DNA from: a bacterium
GTDB taxonomy: Bacteria > Patescibacteriota > UBA1384 > JAMDBS01 > DAOVQR01
Length of the DNA: 10,773 nucleotides
Reading direction: 5' to 3'
NCBI GenBank assembly: GCA_030628575.1
Contig: DAOVQR010000010.1
Location: 1 to 10,773 of the forward strand
In this document: positions 1 to 6,283 of the stretch, piece after piece
How the letters are laid out: each line of letters begins with the position of its first letter
Position numbering within the stretch: position 1 is the first letter of the stretch
The notes under the pieces: generated by a model
Seen by the model: the letters and a program-made list of their open reading frames with translations, nothing else
Told to the model about the DNA's origin: nothing
Database searches by the model: none
Made by a program: the position numbers and the translations under genes

Positions 1-2868
1 ATTGAAGAAAAGTGGCAACAGTATTGGGAAAAAAACAAAATTTTTCAGCCAGATATTAAAAATGCCAAAAAACCTTTTTATAATTTAATGATGTTTCCTT
101 ATCCTTCTGCTGAAGGAATGCATGTTGGTAATATGTATGCTTTTACTGGTTCTGATATTTATGGACGATTTAAAAAACTTCAAGGTTATGATTTATTTGA
201 GCCGATTGGTTTAGATGGTTTTGGTATCCATAGTGAAAATTATGCTATCAAAAAAAATACTCATCCAGCCAAAATGGCAAAAATCACCAAGAAAAATTTT
301 TATCGGCAACTTAAAGCTACTGGTAATGCCTATGCTTGGAATAATACTCTAGAAACTTATGATCCTGATTATTACAAATGGACACAATGGATTTTTATTC
401 AAATGTTTAAAAAAGGATTGGCAGTACGCAAGAAAGCTCCAGTTAACTGGTGTCCTTCCTGTAAAACAGTGTTGGCTGATGAGCAGGTTGAATCTGGAAT
501 TTGTGAACGCTGTAAAACAAAAGTTATAAAAAAAGATTTAGAACAATGGTTTTTCCATATAACTAAATATGTAGAAAAATTACATCAAGATTTAAATAAA
601 ATTGATTGGTCAAAAAATGTAAAAACCGCCCAACGAAATTGGATTGGACGCAGCGAAGGCGCACTCGTGCGCTTCGCAACACAGAATGATGCTGACAGAA
701 AATCAAACGCGGAACGACGCGGAAAAGATATATTTATAGAGGTATTTACAACCAGAGCGGATACTTTATTTGGTGCTACATATTTAGTTGTTGCCCCCGA
801 AAATGATATCATTACAAAATTGAAATTCCATATCTCTAATTCTGCAGAAATAAAGAGATATATAAACGACGTTCGTCGAAAATCTGACTTGGAAAGATCT
901 GACTTATCAAAAGAAAAAACAGGAATTGAGATTAAGGGTATTAAAGCCATTAATCCAGTTAATAAAAAAGAAATCCCGATTTTTGTGGCTGATTATGTGT
1001 TGCCAAGTTATGGTACTGGTGCTATTATGGCAGTTCCAGCTCATGATAAACGTGATTATGAATTCGCAAAAAAATTCAAATTGCCAATTGTTAATGTGAT
1101 TGCGCCTTATTTAATAACAGATGCAATCAATGGTAAAAAAATAGTAAAAAGAAAAATGGTTCAAGCTATTGTTATTGATAAGAAAAAAGAGAATGTTTTA
1201 TGTATTAAGTGGAAAAGGGGTGGTTGGGGATCATTTATAATGGGCGGAATAGACAATGATAAAAGTTTGGAAAATGCTGCTTTGAGAGAAATTTGCGAAG
1301 AAACAGGATATATTGATCTTAATTTGCTACAAAAATTTTCTGGTGAAGTTCATGCTTTGTATTATGCAACACATAAAGATGAAAATCGTTACGCAAAGAT
1401 TAAAGGATTAGTTTTTATTTTAAATTCTAATAAAAAAACAAGAAGAAACAAGGGAGATAAAAAGCAATTTGATATTAAATGGGTTAAATTAAATAGTGTT
1501 TCTAAATTTGTAAGTAACAGTCCTTCTCAATTATTTTTTTGGAACAGATATTTTAAAAAGGAGATTTTTACTGATGCTGGCGTTTTAATAAATTCTGGAA
1601 AATTTGATGGAATGAGTAGCCAAAAAGCGCAGAATGCAATTACAAAATTTGTTAATGGTAAACAGACTATTAGATACAAATTACGTGATTGGCTTATTTC
1701 CCGTCAAAGATATTGGGGACCACCAATACCCATGGTCAAATGCGAAAAGTGTGGTTGGGTGCCGACTCCAGAAAAAGATCTTCCAATTTTATTGCCAGAA
1801 ACTGAAAATTGGCGGCCAAAAGGAACAGGAGTATCCCCTCTTGCTAATATTCCAGAATTTGTCAACACCAAATGTCCTAAATGCGGCGGATCGGCTAAAA
1901 GAGAAACTGATGTTTCTGACACCTTTTTGGATTCTGCCTGGTATTTTTTTAGATATATAGATAATAAAAATAAAAATAAAATATTTAATTCTCAGATTGA
2001 TAATAAATGGTTGCCTGTTGATATGTATATAGGCGGTGCCGAACACTCTGTTTTGCATTTGTTATACGTTCGTTTTATTACTATTGTATTTAAAGAAATG
2101 GGATTAATTAATTTCGATGATCCATTTAAAAAATTTAGAGTGCATGGATTGATAATTAAAGATGGTGATAAAATGAGTAAATCTCGCGGTAATATAGTTG
2201 TTCCAGATGAATACATCAAAAGATATGGTGTGGATACTTTAAGAATGTATTTGATGTTTTTAGGTCCATACACAGAAGGCGGTGATTTTAACGATAGCAA
2301 TATTAAAGGAATCGAAAGATTTTTGTTTAAAATCTGGAGATATTATCAAAAAAGCATTGAACATATAAAAACATTACCTACTCATTCAAGTCAATCAATT
2401 CATAATAAACTTCGAGAAACAATAAATAAAGTTAGTAATGATATTGAATCTTCAGGTTATAATACCGCCATAAGTAAAATGATGATATTTATTAATTATC
2501 TTACTAAAACCGAGAAAGACATATCAAAAGAAGATTTAGAAAAATTTTTACAAATTCTCTCCCCTTTTGCACCACATATTTCAGAAGAATTATGGAGTCA
2601 ATTAGGTCATAATGAATCTATTTTTAAGTCAACTTGGCCAAAAGTTACTGGTAAGGTTGAAAAAGCTGTAATGAATATTCCTGTGATGATTAATGGTAAA
2701 AAACGTGCCTTACTTGAAATTGAAACAGCTAAAAAATTATCTAAAAATGAAATTATAAATTTAGCATTATTAGATAAAAATGTAAGACAATACATAAAAG
2801 GTAAAAAAATTAAAAGAAAAATGTGTATTGAAACTAAAACTAGCAAAATTGTTTCAATCGTGGTATAA
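1..2868 (+). CDS. leuS: Leucyl-tRNA synthetase with internal Nudix domain, 5' end outside window
   Basis: Class I synthetase that charges tRNA-Leu in the cytoplasm. The frame is open from base 1 and the residues before the first ATG (88) already match LeuRS (IEEKWQQYW, then FYNLMMFPYPS), so the true start lies upstream; 955 residues are visible. Numbering from base 1: HIGH-type motif HVGN at 41-44, zinc knuckle CPSC/CERC at about 151-171, CP1 editing domain with TTRADTLFGATY from 250 and AVPAHDKRDYEF with the editing Asp at about 352. A Nudix domain follows at about 379-520, then the CP1 remainder (TDAGVLINSGKFDG), a second CxxC pair, KMSKS at 724-728, the helical anticodon-binding domain and the LeuRS C-terminal domain. 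The insert explains the excess over the usual roughly 860 residues. A GC-rich patch sits near 648-727. Family assignment is certain; the role of the insert is unknown. Confidence 0.97.
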   Translation: MEEKWQQYWEKNKIFQPDIKNAKKPFYNLMMFPYPSAEGMHVGNMYAFTGSDIYGRFKKLQGYDLFEPIGLDGFGIHSENYAIKKNTHPAKMAKITKKNFYRQLKATGNAYAWNNTLETYDPDYYKWTQWIFIQMFKKGLAVRKKAPVNWCPSCKTVLADEQVESGICERCKTKVIKKDLEQWFFHITKYVEKLHQDLNKIDWSKNVKTAQRNWIGRSEGALVRFATQNDADRKSNAERRGKDIFIEVFTTRADTLFGATYLVVAPENDIITKLKFHISNSAEIKRYINDVRRKSDLERSDLSKEKTGIEIKGIKAINPVNKKEIPIFVADYVLPSYGTGAIMAVPAHDKRDYEFAKKFKLPIVNVIAPYLITDAINGKKIVKRKMVQAIVIDKKKENVLCIKWKRGGWGSFIMGGIDNDKSLENAALREICEETGYIDLNLLQKFSGEVHALYYATHKDENRYAKIKGLVFILNSNKKTRRNKGDKKQFDIKWVKLNSVSKFVSNSPSQLFFWNRYFKKEIFTDAGVLINSGKFDGMSSQKAQNAITKFVNGKQTIRYKLRDWLISRQRYWGPPIPMVKCEKCGWVPTPEKDLPILLPETENWRPKGTGVSPLANIPEFVNTKCPKCGGSAKRETDVSDTFLDSAWYFFRYIDNKNKNKIFNSQIDNKWLPVDMYIGGAEHSVLHLLYVRFITIVFKEMGLINFDDPFKKFRVHGLIIKDGDKMSKSRGNIVVPDEYIKRYGVDTLRMYLMFLGPYTEGGDFNDSNIKGIERFLFKIWRYYQKSIEHIKTLPTHSSQSIHNKLRETINKVSNDIESSGYNTAISKMMIFINYLTKTEKDISKEDLEKFLQILSPFAPHISEELWSQLGHNESIFKSTWPKVTGKVEKAVMNIPVMINGKKRALLEIETAKKLSKNEIINLALLDKNVRQYIKGKKIKRKMCIETKTSKIVSIVV
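648..727 (+). repeat. GC-rich palindromic and repeat-bearing patch inside leuS
   Basis: A patch much richer in G+C than its surroundings. It holds an imperfect hairpin at 653-677 (GCGAAG-G-CGCAC, 2-base loop, GTGCG-CTTCGC; 11 bp with one bulged G) and, at 708-724, CGCGGAACGACGCGGAA. The latter matches 13 of 17 bases of the repeat on the coding strand of pheT (CGCGGACTAACGCAGAA). It encodes the conserved IGRSEGA followed by an atypical stretch, QNDADRKSNAERRGKD, in a variable hairpin of the editing domain. It looks like a small element accommodated in frame. Confidence 0.5.
1135..1560 (+). other. Nudix hydrolase domain inserted in the LeuRS editing domain
   Basis: About 142 residues in frame with leuS, between the CP1 segments ending KKFKLPIVNVI and starting FTDAGVLINSG. 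These two segments are normally separated only by a short stretch in LeuRS. The Nudix box spans 1243-1311: GGIDNDK, then LENAAL, then REICEETGY. Against GX5EX7REUXEEXGU the first Glu is Lys (codon 1261) while R-E and E-E of the metal-binding helix are intact (1285-1302). Flanking strands also fit the fold: KMVQAIVIDKKKENVLCIKW before the box and FDIKWVKLNSV near the end. Substrate cannot be read from sequence. Nudix enzymes cleave nucleoside diphosphates linked to another group, and synthetases make Ap4A, so an Ap4A-type or regulatory binding role is conceivable but is inference. Confidence 0.9.
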
Positions 2869-2869
2869 T
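2861..2869 (+). promoter_or_regulatory. Candidate extended -10 promoter for rpmF-nusB-rnc
   Basis: TGGTATAAT is a perfect TGn-TATAAT extended -10 and overlaps the last codons and stop of leuS. No good -35 lies 16-18 bases upstream, which extended -10 promoters can tolerate. Initiation near 2876 would give a leader of about 150 bases to rpmF. It could be chance, since a Val-Val-stop ending yields this string easily in AT-rich DNA. Confidence 0.35.
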
Positions 2870-2876
2870 AAGATCC

Positions 2877-2918
2877 AGAAGTCGGAATTCAGATATCAGA
2901 AATCGGAAAATAAGAATC
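2877..2918 (+). repeat. Degenerate 21-bp tandem repeat, two units
   Basis: Two adjacent 21-base units begin AGAAGTCGGAA and AGAAATCGGAA and end ATATC and GAATC; they agree at 15 of 21 positions. They lie immediately after leuS in the non-coding spacer. No function can be read; this resembles the simple degenerate repeats often found in such spacers. Confidence 0.5.
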
Positions 2919-2957
2919 ATAATTCACTAATGATGATAATAATATACAAATTTAATT

Positions 2958-3002
2958 TCTGCGTTGATCAGCGCTAGAATTCAAAATCTGCGTCTATCAG
3001 CG
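2958..3002 (+). repeat. Two copies of the TCTGCGT-type short interspersed repeat
   Basis: TCTGCGTTGATCAGCG at 2958-2973 and TCTGCGTCTATCAGCG at 2987-3002 agree at 14 of 16 bases with a 29-base period. The same core recurs inside pheT (9755-9792). The second copy ends 22 bases before the rpmF start codon, so the repeats form part of the probable rpmF leader. The rest of the spacer (2919-2957 and 3003-3024) shows nothing recognisable. Confidence 0.7.
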
Positions 3003-3024
3003 TTTGGAGCCGAAAGCGACAAAT

Positions 3025-3216
3025 ATGGCTGAACCAAAGAAAAAATTATCAAAATCACGCACCGGTAGAAGAAAATCGCATCAAGCATTAAAAAAACAGA
3101 ATTTGAGTAAATGTCCAAAATGTAATGCAATCAAACTACCACATCATGTATGTTCAACTTGTGGTTATTATAATGATGAACAAATAATAAATTTTGATAA
3201 AAAAGATAAAAAATAA
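3025..3216 (+). CDS. rpmF: Large ribosomal subunit protein bL32
   Basis: Zinc-ribbon protein of the 50S subunit, 63 residues, the usual size. The N-terminus MAEPKKKLSKSRTGRRKS is the typical basic L32 start. The four zinc cysteines are C30, C33, C43 and C46 (CPKC and CSTC). The ATG at 3025 is chosen because it gives the canonical MAxPK start; an in-frame TTG at 3004 would add seven residues (MEPKATN) foreign to the family. Shine-Dalgarno support is weak: a GGAG at 3006-3009 is 15 bases away. nusB follows after a 2-base gap, so rpmF probably heads an rpmF-nusB-rnc transcript. The C-terminal tail is lysine-rich. Confidence 0.95.
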   Translation: MAEPKKKLSKSRTGRRKSHQALKKQNLSKCPKCNAIKLPHHVCSTCGYYNDEQIINFDKKDKK

Positions 3217-3218
3217 TT

Positions 3219-3728
3219 ATGGCTAATAGACACCTATCACGTGTAATTGTAATGCAATCTTTATATGAACTTGATTTCCGCCCTCGGGCTACAATTTTTA
3301 ATATTGCCAAAAGAAATATTAGCGCTTATCAAGAAGAATGTGATACTGAATATATTGAAAAGAGTTTGGCTGATATTCAAAAAAAAATAGATAAAATAGA
3401 CGAAATCATTAGTAAGGCAGCACCAGAATGGCCAGTGGAACAAATCGCCAAGATAGATAAAACAATTTTGAGAGTAGCAGTTTATGAATTGTTATTTGCT
3501 CAAAAAATACCACCAAAAGTAGTAATAAATGAAGCAGTAGAAATTGCTAAAATATATGGCAGTGAAAACTCTTCAAAATTCGTAAATGGTGTTTTAGCTA
3601 CATTATATAAACAAGATTCAAGGTATATAAATGAAGAATCAAAAATTGAAGAAAAAAGTAAATCTACTCGAGAAATTCCTCAATATAATGAAGAATTGAG
3701 TTTATTAGATTTACATAAAGAGGTATAA
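3219..3728 (+). CDS. nusB: Transcription antitermination factor NusB
   Basis: RNA-binding factor that pairs with ribosomal protein S10 on boxA RNA to prevent early termination in rRNA operons. Family signatures are the N-terminal RHLSRVIVMQSLYELDF helix, the EWPVEQIAKIDKTILRVAVYELLF segment and the C-terminal PPKVVINEAVEIAKIYGSENSSKFVNGVLATL segment, which together cover the all-helical NusB fold to about residue 135. Total length is 169, about 30 residues longer than E. coli NusB; the extra is a charged, probably disordered tail (EESKIEEKSKS, then EELSLLDLHKEV). No Shine-Dalgarno is visible and the start lies 2 bases after the rpmF stop, suggesting translational coupling. Its stop overlaps the rnc start. 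Confidence 0.95.
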   Translation: MANRHLSRVIVMQSLYELDFRPRATIFNIAKRNISAYQEECDTEYIEKSLADIQKKIDKIDEIISKAAPEWPVEQIAKIDKTILRVAVYELLFAQKIPPKVVINEAVEIAKIYGSENSSKFVNGVLATLYKQDSRYINEESKIEEKSKSTREIPQYNEELSLLDLHKEV

Positions 3729-4408
3729 TGACTAAAGATTTAAAAGAATTTGAAGATAAAATTGATGTTCATTTTACTGATAAAAAATTATTGCAAACGG
3801 TATTCGTTCATCGTTCGTATTTAAATGAACATTCTGATTTTGAATTGGATCATAATGAAAGATTAGAATTTTTGGGTGATGCCGTATTAGAATTAATAGT
3901 TACAGATCATCTTTATAAAAATTATGAAAATCCAGAAGGTGAATTAACAAATTGGAGAAGTGCTGTAGTGCGAGGACAGATGCTATCTGAACTAGCTCAA
4001 GAACTAGATATCGACGATTATCTTTACTTATCAAAAGGTGAGGCAAAAAGTACTGGTAAAGCCAGACAAATAATATTAGCTAACACTTTTGAAGCTTTAA
4101 TTGGAGCAATTTATTTAGATCAAAGATATAATGAAACAAAAAAATTTGTTGAGAATATACTAATTGTTAAACTTCCAGAAATTATTAAAAACAAACTTTA
4201 TGTGGATGCAAAAAGTAACTTCCAAGAATTGTCGCAAGAAAAGTCAGCAATAACTCCTACTTATAAAGTTTTAAGTGAAGCAGGACCAGATCACAATAAA
4301 AAATTCGAAGTTGGAGTTTATATAGCTGATAAACAAGTCGGGGTTGGATTTGGCTTATCCAAACAAGAAGCAGAACAAAAAGCAGCCCAGAATGCCCTTG
4401 ATCAATGA
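3728..4408 (+). CDS. rnc: Ribonuclease III
   Basis: Double-strand-specific endoribonuclease that processes rRNA precursors and structured mRNAs; 226 residues, normal length. The catalytic domain (about 1-150) carries the signature HNERLEFLGDAVL at 42-54 with acidic residues E44, E47 and D51. The dsRNA-binding domain (about 155-226) carries FQELSQ, TPTYKVLSEAGPDHNKKF and SKQEAEQKAAQNAL. The segment ILANTFEALIGAIYLD has N119 where E. coli has catalytic Asp114 (ILAD); the partner Glu (E122) is kept. The ATG overlaps the nusB stop by one base (TAATG), with AAAGAGG at 3717-3723 as Shine-Dalgarno. Placement with nusB fits a shared rRNA-maturation role. The downstream gene converges with a 6-base gap, and no terminator is obvious. 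Confidence 0.96.
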   Translation: MTKDLKEFEDKIDVHFTDKKLLQTVFVHRSYLNEHSDFELDHNERLEFLGDAVLELIVTDHLYKNYENPEGELTNWRSAVVRGQMLSELAQELDIDDYLYLSKGEAKSTGKARQIILANTFEALIGAIYLDQRYNETKKFVENILIVKLPEIIKNKLYVDAKSNFQELSQEKSAITPTYKVLSEAGPDHNKKFEVGVYIADKQVGVGFGLSKQEAEQKAAQNALDQ

Positions 4409-4414
4409 TCTAAA

Positions 4415-5137
4415 TTAATAACAATAAGGTCTAATTTTTTTATACAATTTAATAGCTTTTTCTTTTTTATAATCTTTATTATATAAATAATCAGGCAATT
4501 TTGGGTCTGATTTTATTATTTTAGCTAGTTCGTAAACCAATTGTTTTGCTCGGTAAGTTTCTTTATTTTTAAAATCTAAATATCTGTTAACATTACTGAT
4601 AAATATTTTATATTTTTTGTTTATATCTTTCCAATTCCAATTAAGTTTTTCAATCATTTTTTTATTTTCATCGCGATTAAATTCTTTAGTTTCAAGAAAT
4701 ACTACATTACTGCTTAAATTAAAATCATTGATGATTTTTTGAATCGATTGTTTTTGATTTTGTTTAGAAAACCATACACTATCATGCAATCTGCCAAATC
4801 CGTGATTGATTAGTTGTCTTCTTAATTCATCACGATATTTTCTCAATTTTTCAGGAATATTAAAAATAACTATAAACCAATTTAAAGGATAATTTTTTTG
4901 GTTTATGTACTTAATATTATCCAATTCACGATCAATTATTTCTCTGCCATTTTTACTAATTATAAAGCAATTCTGTTTATCAATGTTTTGTTTATTAATT
5001 AGATCTTTAGCCGATAAACGTCCCAGACCAGAAGATATGGTTTGCCGACGATATCCTTTCATCTTTCTACAAACTATATCTAAAGTTATTTTTTTTGAGT
5101 CCTCAACAAGTATTAATAAATCATCAATAATAGACAT
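4415..5137 (-). CDS. PaaX-like transcriptional regulator with Cas2-like central domain
   Basis: 240 residues with the three-part PaaX layout. An N-terminal winged helix (about 1-70) includes RRQTISSGLGRLSAKDLI and a wing at NKQNCFIISKNGREII. A ferredoxin-like domain of the Cas2 fold (about 84-155) has WFIVIFNIPEKLRKYRDELR and the SVWFS strand. A C-terminal segment contains DPKLPDYLYNKDYKKEKAIKLYKKI, similar to the DPxLPxxLLP end of PaaX proteins. The classical PaaX represses phenylacetate catabolism using phenylacetyl-CoA, but no such genes are here, so the effector and targets are unknown. AGGGAG at 5143-5148 sits 5 bases before the ATG. A sigma70-like promoter precedes it, so it is likely transcribed separately from the upstream carboxypeptidase and could regulate itself. 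Cas2-type annotation is possible but no CRISPR context exists. Confidence 0.75.
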   Translation of the reverse strand: MSIIDDLLILVEDSKKITLDIVCRKMKGYRRQTISSGLGRLSAKDLINKQNIDKQNCFIISKNGREIIDRELDNIKYINQKNYPLNWFIVIFNIPEKLRKYRDELRRQLINHGFGRLHDSVWFSKQNQKQSIQKIINDFNLSSNVVFLETKEFNRDENKKMIEKLNWNWKDINKKYKIFISNVNRYLDFKNKETYRAKQLVYELAKIIKSDPKLPDYLYNKDYKKEKAIKLYKKIRPYCY

Positions 5138-5183
5138 ATTTACTCCCTAGCGTGAATTGATATTTTATACGACCGTTAATTTA

Positions 5184-5212
5184 ATAATATAAAAATATTA
5201 AAATTTTGTCAA
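5184..5212 (-). promoter_or_regulatory. Sigma70-type promoter of the PaaX-like gene
   Basis: On the minus strand a perfect TTGACA (5212-5207) is followed by exactly 17 bases and TATTAT (5189-5184). This gives initiation near 5177 and a leader of about 40 bases before the ATG at 5137. The spacer and -10 contain a short dyad (TAATAT, 4 bases, ATATTA at 5185-5200) that could be an operator, though in AT-rich DNA this is weak. Confidence 0.65.
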
Positions 5213-5222
5213 ATTTTAATAT

Positions 5223-5316
5223 AGTTGCATAGTTGATTAGTTAAACAGTTGACTAGTTTTTTATCAATAAATCTACATTGAACCATGTAACTACGTAACT
5301 ATTCAACTAATTAACT
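5223..5316. repeat. Inverted array of AGTTnnnn octamers
   Basis: Left arm, plus strand, contiguous octamers: AGTTGCAT (5223), AGTTGATT (5231), AGTTAAAC (5239), AGTTGACT (5247), then AGTTTTTT (5255). Right arm, as reverse complements: ATGTAACT (5285), ACGTAACT (5293), ATTCAACT (5301) and AATTAACT (5309-5316). The arms agree at 22 of 28 positions in the best register I tried and are separated by a spacer of about 22 bases. The array starts 2 bases beyond the carboxypeptidase stop and ends just upstream of the TTGACA of the next promoter. It may fold in RNA as an end-of-transcript hairpin, or be a repeat element. Confidence 0.75.
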
Positions 5317-5318
5317 TT

Positions 5319-6281
5319 TTATTCCCATTTATAATTATTAAATCCCCATTGGAGTAATTTTTTAGATTCTTTTGCACTGGCTTGTTTAGTATTTTCATAA
5401 GTATATAAAATAATACTAATTAATGTATGGTTATTTCTTTGGGCGGCTGCTACTAAACAATGTCCAGCGTCTGGGGTAAAACCAGTTTTAATTCCAATTC
5501 CTTCAGAATAAAATAATGATTCATCTGGTTTAATTAAACGGTTAGAACTTTCTAGTTTGTGAGTAATTTGTCCGTCCGTAGATGTAATAGTTATTTCAGC
5601 AGTTTTAATATACTTTTTAAATTGTTTATTTCTTAATGCATAAGCTGCAAGAATCGCTAGGTCTTTGGCTGTTGAATGTCCGGAATCATCTAAACCTGCT
5701 GGATCTTTAAAATGAGTATTATTTAAACCTAAATGTTGGGCTTTTTCATTCATTTTTTTTACAAATTCATCCAAGCCAATTTTTTCAGCCAAAGCCATTG
5801 CTGCATCGTTACCCGATCTTACTAAAAGCGCATAAAGTAGATTTTCAATTGTCATTTTTTCGTTAGTACGTAAATATATGTCAGAACCTATCTGTGTAGC
5901 TGCACTTTGAGAGATAGTTATAATATCATCTAGATTATAATTTTCTAAAACGATTATTGCTGTCATAATTTTAGTTGTACTAGCAATAGGAACTTGAATA
6001 TCTGCATTTTTTACATATAAAGGATAGGCGGATTCCATATCAATTAATATATAATTTTTGGCATAAATTGTTGGTTTAATATAACTTGCTTTTTTTGTTG
6101 GTGGAAATTTTATTTCATCAATTGAAATCTTGGGGGATTTTAAATCTTTTTTATCAATTTGAGCTGATTTTATTATTACTAAACTATCTTTAGATTTATC
6201 TGATTTCAAAATTAAGTATTGGATTATTCCAACACTTAATAAAAGAAAAATTATTAAGCCAATATAAAATTTTTGTTTCAT
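5319..6281 (-). CDS. D-alanyl-D-alanine carboxypeptidase (penicillin-binding protein, S11 family)
   Basis: Serine peptidase of the dacA/dacF type that trims the terminal D-Ala of peptidoglycan pentapeptides outside the membrane. All three penicillin-binding motifs are present: SxxK as STTK (S101-K104), SxN as SGN (156-158) and KTG (265-267, in GIGIKTGFTPDAGHCLVAA). A single hydrophobic segment, about residues 6-25 after MKQK, serves as signal anchor, followed by a charged linker to about residue 70. At 320 residues it ends soon after the catalytic domain (YTYENTKQ to QWGFNNYKWE) and lacks the C-terminal beta-domain of PBP5, so membrane attachment probably rests on the N-terminal helix. It starts 2 bases after the aspS stop with no Shine-Dalgarno, implying coupling to aspS. 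Confidence 0.94.
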   Translation of the reverse strand: MKQKFYIGLIIFLLLSVGIIQYLILKSDKSKDSLVIIKSAQIDKKDLKSPKISIDEIKFPPTKKASYIKPTIYAKNYILIDMESAYPLYVKNADIQVPIASTTKIMTAIIVLENYNLDDIITISQSAATQIGSDIYLRTNEKMTIENLLYALLVRSGNDAAMALAEKIGLDEFVKKMNEKAQHLGLNNTHFKDPAGLDDSGHSTAKDLAILAAYALRNKQFKKYIKTAEITITSTDGQITHKLESSNRLIKPDESLFYSEGIGIKTGFTPDAGHCLVAAAQRNNHTLISIILYTYENTKQASAKESKKLLQWGFNNYKWE

Positions 6282-6283
6282 AA

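Noticed and set aside
88..90. ATG at 88 as the leuS start
   Set aside because: Codons from base 1 already encode conserved LeuRS residues (IEEKWQQYWEKN), so the gene continues beyond the left edge.
880..912. Repeated TCTGACTT in leuS as another inserted repeat
   Set aside because: It encodes the conserved KSDLERSDLSKEKTG segment of the LeuRS editing domain, so protein conservation explains it.
585..950. 121-residue open frame on the minus strand opposite leuS
   Set aside because: It lies entirely over conserved LeuRS coding sequence and has no recognisable motif; a shadow of leuS.
1634..1960. 108-residue plus-strand frame overlapping leuS
   Set aside because: Out of frame with conserved LeuRS segments and without family features; a shadow.
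3004..3024. TTG start that would lengthen rpmF by seven residues
   Set aside because: The added residues come from the repeat-bearing leader, and L32 proteins begin with the MAxPK motif found at the ATG 3025.
3724..3729. TATAAT at the nusB-rnc junction as an internal promoter
   Set aside because: It arises from the Val codon, stop and ATG of the overlap, lacks a TGn extension and has no good -35.
4415..5137. CRISPR-associated Cas2
   Set aside because: The protein has full winged-helix and C-terminal PaaX parts, and no CRISPR array or other cas gene is present; only the middle domain shares the Cas2 fold.
5185..5200. TAATAT/ATATTA dyad as a PaaX-like operator
   Set aside because: Six-base A/T-only arms are expected by chance in this composition; mentioned only within the promoter entry.
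5223..5316. CRISPR array or att site
   Set aside because: Units are 8 bases without unique spacers and are arranged as an inverted repeat; no integrase is nearby.
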